10,807 nt of DNA from an uncultured Clostridia bacterium (GTDB lineage: Bacteria; Bacillota; Clostridia; TANB77; CAG-508), in NCBI GenBank assembly GCA_947629995.1, contig CANRFX010000035.1:1-10807 (forward strand), read 5' to 3'. The position numbers were made by a program, and so were the translations under genes. This document shows, one piece after another, positions 8,114 through 10,807 of this stretch (positions within the stretch are counted from its first letter, which is position 1; every line of letters begins with the position of its first letter). The notes below the pieces were generated by a model. It was not told where the DNA came from, did not search any database, and worked only from the letters and a program-made list of their open reading frames with translations.

Positions 8114-8158
8114 AATTGTCAAAATGCTCCGTCCCCGACGACACCCGACGACAATTTT
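8114..8158 (-). repeat. Right 45-bp terminal inverted repeat
   Basis: Perfect reverse complement of 7806-7850. On the minus strand it begins within the last two bases of the obgE stop codon (8159-8157), so it forms the start of the obgE 3' untranslated region. Confidence 0.9.
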
Positions 8159-9435
8159 ATTCATCCCATTCTAATTCCCAGCCTGCAATTATTACTGTAT
8201 CTCCTATCTTTACACCCATTTCTTTTAACTTTTCGTCTATTCCCATATTTTTTAAGCTTTTTTGTAAGTAATACATAGATTCATTATCCTCTATATTAAC
8301 TCTTCCCATTAATCTTTCTGCTGCTTTTCCAGATACAATAAATACACCATCTTCTTTTTTTATTGTCCATTGGTCTTCCTTTTCTGCTAGAGTATAAATC
8401 ACTTTTTGTTCATTTTCTGTTAATTCTTCTTTTGGCAAATGCTTTAAAGTTTCAGTAACAAAGTCTATTAATTCTTCCACACCTTGTCCTGTTATAGCAG
8501 ATATTTTATAAAGTTCTAAATTTTCTTTTTTAGCTAAATCCTCTACTTGTTTTATTATTTCATCATTTCCGGCAAGCATCTACTTTGTTTGCCACTATAA
8601 TTTGTTTTCTTTTTGATAATTTTTCACTATATTTCTTTAATTCCTGATTAATAGTATAAAAGTCTTGCACTGGATTTCTTCCCTCTAGTCCTGATACATC
8701 TAAAAAATGTAATAATAGCCTTGTTCTTTCAACATGTCTTAAAAACTGAATTCCAAGTCCTATTCCTTCACTTGCTCCTTCTATAATTCCAGGAATATCA
8801 GCTATTACAAACCCATCACCATCTTTTGTTTTTACAACTCCTAAATTAGGTTCTATTGTCGTAAAATGGTAATTAGCAATTTTAGGCTTAGCATCAGTTA
8901 CTGCTTTCAGAAAAGTGGATTTTCCAACATTTGGAAATCCTAACAAACCTACATCTGCCAATAGCTTTAATTCTAAAATAACCTCTTTTTCTTCTCCTTT
9001 TTCCCCATCTTCTGCAAATCTTGGAGCTTGTCTCGTAGAAGTTTTGAAATGAGAATTTCCCCTTCCACCTCTACCACCTTTTAAGATTAATTCAGTCTGG
9101 TTTGGTTTAGATAGGTCTGCCACTACTTTCCCTGTTTCGACATCTTTTATTACAGTTCCAATTGGTACTTTAATATATAAATCTTCTCCATACTTTCCAT
9201 TACAATGGCTTCCACTTCCATTTTCTCCGCTACCTGCTTTAAATTTTCTGTTATATCTAAAATCAATCAATGTGTTTTTATCTTTATCTACTTGAAAATA
9301 AATATTTCCGCCATTTCCTCCGTCACCACCGATCTGGTCCGTCCGAGCGGCTACATATTTTTCTCTACGAAATGATACTGCTCCATTTCCACCATTGCCA
9401 GATTGAATTATTATTTTTGTATAGTCTACAAACAT
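8157..9435 (-). CDS. obgE: GTPase Obg, requiring four +1 shifts at CGG codons
   Basis: Essential ribosome-associated GTPase of 50S assembly and stress control. The ATG at 9435 is preferred over an upstream TTG (9489) because it has GGGAG at the right distance and starts at the canonical MFVDYTKI. Domains: glycine-rich Obg fold (1-about 155), G domain with P-loop GFPNVGKS (165-172), DIPGIIEGA, NKVD and SAITGQG, and a C-terminal OCT domain (about 350-424). Reading CGGA at 9345-9342 and 9341-9338, and CGGT at 9331-9328, as glycines gives YVAAGGPDGGDGGNGG, the canonical Obg sequence; triplet reading gives YVAARTDQIGGD with the same net frame. A fourth site, 8571-8568, supplies Gly288 (NKVDACGNDE) and joins the two triplet-frame pieces. 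The total is 424 aa, normal for Obg. It lies 46 nt downstream of trpS in the same direction. Confidence 0.94.
8568..8571 (-). other. Four-base Gly codon CGGA / +1 shift site, obgE Gly288
   Basis: The context is GTA GAT GCT TGC C GGA AAT GAT GAA. Triplet reading hits TGA two codons later. The shift joins the G4 motif NKVD to the rest of the G domain and the OCT domain. Confidence 0.88.
9328..9331 (-). other. Four-base Gly codon CGGT / +1 shift site, obgE Gly35
   Basis: Third of a cluster. After CCA GAT in the doubly shifted frame comes CGG T; skipping the C gives GGT GGT GAC GGA and returns the ribosome to the original frame. Confidence 0.85.
9338..9341 (-). other. Four-base Gly codon CGGA / +1 shift site, obgE Gly32
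   Basis: Directly adjacent to the Gly31 site: CGGA CGGA in tandem. The second CGG is in phase only if the first has been read as four bases. Confidence 0.85.
9342..9345 (-). other. Four-base Gly codon CGGA / +1 shift site, obgE Gly31
   Basis: CGG is codon 31 from the ATG at 9435, after GCC GCT. Read as four bases it begins the conserved GGPDGGDGG segment of the Obg fold. Confidence 0.87.
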
Positions 9436-9450
9436 TTTCTTTCTCCCTTT

Positions 9451-9481
9451 GGTGTTTTTTGACCCCGTCCCAAAAAACACC
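9451..9481. repeat. Perfect 10-bp stem-loop between trpS and obgE
   Basis: GGTGTTTTTT (9451-9460) pairs with AAAAAACACC (9472-9481) around an 11-nt loop. It starts immediately after the trpS stop codon. No T run follows the stem on either strand, so it is not a standard terminator. The minus-strand loop GGGACGGGGTC resembles the GGGGACGGGGC core of the repeats at 7848-7919, suggesting a related short palindromic repeat or an RNA processing/stability hairpin. Confidence 0.7.
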
Positions 9482-10494
9482 TTATTCAAAATAATCTAAT
9501 TTCATAGCTTTTTTTATTTTTTTCATAGTTTCTTTTGCGGTTTTTCTTGCTTTTTCTGTTCCTTCGATTAATATTTTGTCTACTTCTTCTGGATGTTGCT
9601 CATAGTAAGCTCTTTTTTCTCTTATTGGTCTTAATGTTTCTATGATATTTTTGGCAAGTTGTTTTTTACATGCTACACATCCACGTTTTCCTGCTTTACA
9701 TTCTTCACATACTGCTTTTATTTCTTCTTTTGTGCTAAATAAATTATGATAGTATGCTACCATACATATATCAGGATTTCCTAAATCATCTTTTTTTATT
9801 CTTGCAGGATCTGTTACTGCACTCATTACTTTTTTTGTGATTTCTTCTTCGCTGTCTGATATGTATATTGCATTTCCTAAAGATTTTCCCATTTTTTCGT
9901 TTCCGTCTAATCCTTTTATTCTTTTTCCACTTGATAGTATTGCTTCTGGTTCTACTAAAACTTCTCCATAGATACTGTTAAATTTTCTTACAATTTCTCT
10001 ACATTGTTCTATTAATGGTAATTGATCTTCTCCAACTGGTACAAGGTTTCCTTCAAATGCTGTTATATCTGCTGCTTGACTTACTGGATACCCTAAAAAT
10101 CCATATGTTACACTTTCTCCAAATAATTCTTTTTTTTGTGCTATTTCTGTTTTTACAGTTGGATTTCTCTCTAATCTTGCAATTGTTACTAGATTAGAAT
10201 AAAATACCGTTAATTCTGCTGTTTCTGGTACCATTGATTGAATATATATTGTTGTTTTTTTTGGATCTATTCCGACAAGATAAATAATCAATTGCAACTT
10301 CTCTTACGTTTTTTCTTACCTTTTCTGGATTATTAAAATTATCTGTTAATGCTTGCACATCTGCAATTAATATATAAGGATCATATTCTCCACTTTCTTG
10401 TAATTCTAATCTCTTTTTTAGGGATCCAAAATAATGTCCTATATGTAATCTTCCGAGTTGGTCTATCTCCTGTTAATATTCTTTTTTTACTCAT
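9482..10494 (-). CDS. trpS: Tryptophanyl-tRNA synthetase with a probable Fe-S site, two +1 shifts at CGG
   Basis: Class I synthetase charging tRNA-Trp. Start ATG 10494 (MSKKRILTGDRPTG) has AGGAG at 10510-10506. Triplet reading stops about 40 codons in. Reading CGGA at 10455-10452 as Gly14 and at 10274-10271 as Gly74 gives a 336-aa protein, the usual length. Signatures: PTGRLHIGH with HIGH at 17-20; DYLSCGIDP, close to the common LACGIDP; and KMGKS at 200-204 in place of KMSKS. Four cysteines, Cys243-x21-Cys265-x6-Cys272-x2-Cys275, nearly match the C-x22-C-x6-C-x2-C [4Fe-4S] motif of Thermotoga maritima TrpRS. It lies between a DUF2142-like membrane protein gene (35-nt gap) and obgE. No T-box or leader peptide fits in the short upstream gap. 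Confidence 0.93.
10271..10274 (-). other. Four-base Gly codon CGGA / +1 shift site, trpS Gly74
   Basis: The context is TAT TTA TCT TGT C GGA ATA GAT CCA, restoring DYLSCGIDPKK. It is in phase 60 codons after the Gly14 site. Confidence 0.88.
10452..10455 (-). other. Four-base Gly codon CGGA / +1 shift site, trpS Gly14
   Basis: CGG is codon 14: AGA CCA ACT C GGA AGA TTA CAT ATA GGA CAT. Skipping the C gives RPTGRLHIGH, the ATP-binding signature. Read as triplets, the protein loses the HIGH motif and soon stops at TGA. Confidence 0.9.
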
Positions 10495-10529
10495 AATTCT
10501 TCTTTCTCCTAATCTAATTTTAATAATAT

Positions 10530-10807
10530 TTAAAATGCACAATAACCATATTTATAATACATTATAATTAATGATATTGATATAATAAAGAAAAATATAT
10601 CTAATATTTTGTTTTTTTTCTGATTATACATCATGCTACATACTATAGGTATAATTGAAAATAAATATCTTCCTTGCGCTTGGAAATCATATGTATAAGA
10701 GCGATAAATTACCAATGCAAATATTAATATTCCTGATAATAAGGCTAAAATTACTGGTAGTATTCTACCTTTTTTATAATTTCCATTTTCATCTTCTTTT
10801 TTTCTAT
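10530..10807 (-). CDS. C-terminus of a polytopic membrane protein (DUF2142/glycosyltransferase-like, partial)
   Basis: The frame is open from the right edge to a TAA at 10532-10530, giving 91 visible residues. A Lys/Asn/Gly-rich loop (about the first 15 residues) is followed by three hydrophobic segments, roughly LPVILALLSGILIFALVIY, YLFSIIPIVCSMM and IFFFIISISLIIMYY. The sequence YTYDFQAQGRYLFSIIP between the first two resembles the conserved QGRYLFP segment of DUF2142 and related membrane glycosyltransferases. That assignment is from memory of the family and is tentative. The gene is upstream of trpS in the same direction, 35 nt away. It contains no in-frame CGG. Confidence 0.65.
   Translation of the reverse strand, partial: RKKEDENGNYKKGRILPVILALLSGILIFALVIYRSYTYDFQAQGRYLFSIIPIVCSMMYNQKKNKILDIFFFIISISLIIMYYKYGYCAF

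Larger units (their letters stand above)
7806..8158. mobile_element. Nested palindromic, MITE-like element with perfect 45-bp terminal inverted repeats
   Basis: The left end 7806-7850 and right end 8114-8158 are perfect reverse complements over 45 bp. They enclose a 36-bp tandem duplication (7848-7919) and a long interrupted hairpin (7937-8092). The termini are far GC-richer than the surrounding DNA and carry the core GTCGTCGGGGACGGAGCATT. No transposase is encoded. The left end abuts, and changes, the thioesterase C-terminus; the right end touches the obgE stop codon. Non-autonomous insertion is the likeliest reading; a dispersed REP/BIME-type repeat is the alternative. Confidence 0.7.

Noticed and set aside
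9328..9345. Normal Arg decoding of CGG with a divergent Obg loop (ARTDQI)
   Set aside because: The frame is open, but four-base reading restores the exact canonical Obg glycine motif, and Arg reading fails at every other site.
9436..9489. Upstream TTG start for obgE
   Set aside because: The added 18 residues would be encoded by the stem-loop after trpS, while the ATG at 9435 has GGGAG and matches the canonical Obg N-terminus.
3589..10455. Sequencing or assembly insertions of a C before GG
   Set aside because: All 11 extra Cs lie exactly before a glycine codon in reading phase (chance of the phase alone about (1/3)^11), with no error at at least 15 out-of-phase CGGs nor any other indel in these genes. 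Raw reads would settle it finally.
10495..10529. T-box riboswitch or leader peptide for trpS
   Set aside because: Only 35 nt separate trpS from the preceding gene, too short for a T-box; no Trp-rich leader ORF is present.

Overview
This is a very AT-rich window (roughly a quarter to 30% G+C by eye). Its gene set, strong AAGGAG/GGGAG ribosome binding sites and TTGACA/TATAAT promoters suggest an uncultured, low-GC, Clostridia-like Firmicute, perhaps a gut lineage. That placement is inference; no marker was searched.

Layout. 1-192 (-): start of a membrane-anchored protein that runs off the left edge. It diverges, through two back-to-back sigma-A-type promoters, from a membrane-anchored SH3 + M15 (VanX/VanY-like) peptidase (334-1551, +). 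Then a minus-strand block transcribed right to left: cytoplasmic GH13 alpha-amylase (7149-5709), DNA polymerase III alpha dnaE (5650-2110) and a NUDIX hydrolase (2017-1583). A hotdog acyl-CoA thioesterase (7400-7924, +) with a consensus promoter converges on a second minus-strand block: a DUF2142-like membrane protein (10807-10530, partial), trpS (10494-9482) and obgE (9435-8157). Between thioesterase and obgE lies a GC-richer nested palindromic element (7806-8158) with perfect 45-bp terminal inverted repeats.

The main discovery candidate concerns decoding. Read with normal triplets, dnaE, the amylase, obgE and trpS all look broken. Every break is the same event: an in-frame CGG codon followed by A or T, after which the conserved protein continues in the +1 frame, with GGA or GGT supplying a glycine. 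I count 11 such sites: dnaE 4, amylase 1, obgE 4, trpS 2. Three of the obgE sites lie within 18 nt, restore the frame among themselves, and turn the canonical Obg GGPDGGDGG motif into a nonsense-looking RTDQI stretch if read as triplets. Reading each CGGA/CGGT as one glycine gives full-length proteins: DnaE 1178 aa, amylase 479 aa, Obg 424 aa, TrpRS 336 aa.

No in-frame CGG in a conserved coding region reads sensibly as arginine, while at least 15 CGG trinucleotides in the other two codon phases cause no disruption. The simplest reading is that CGG is unassigned here and CGGN is decoded as a four-base glycine codon, or as an obligatory +1 shift onto tRNA-Gly. All coding coordinates below follow that reading. 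Mechanism, genome-wide extent and prior description cannot be judged from this window.
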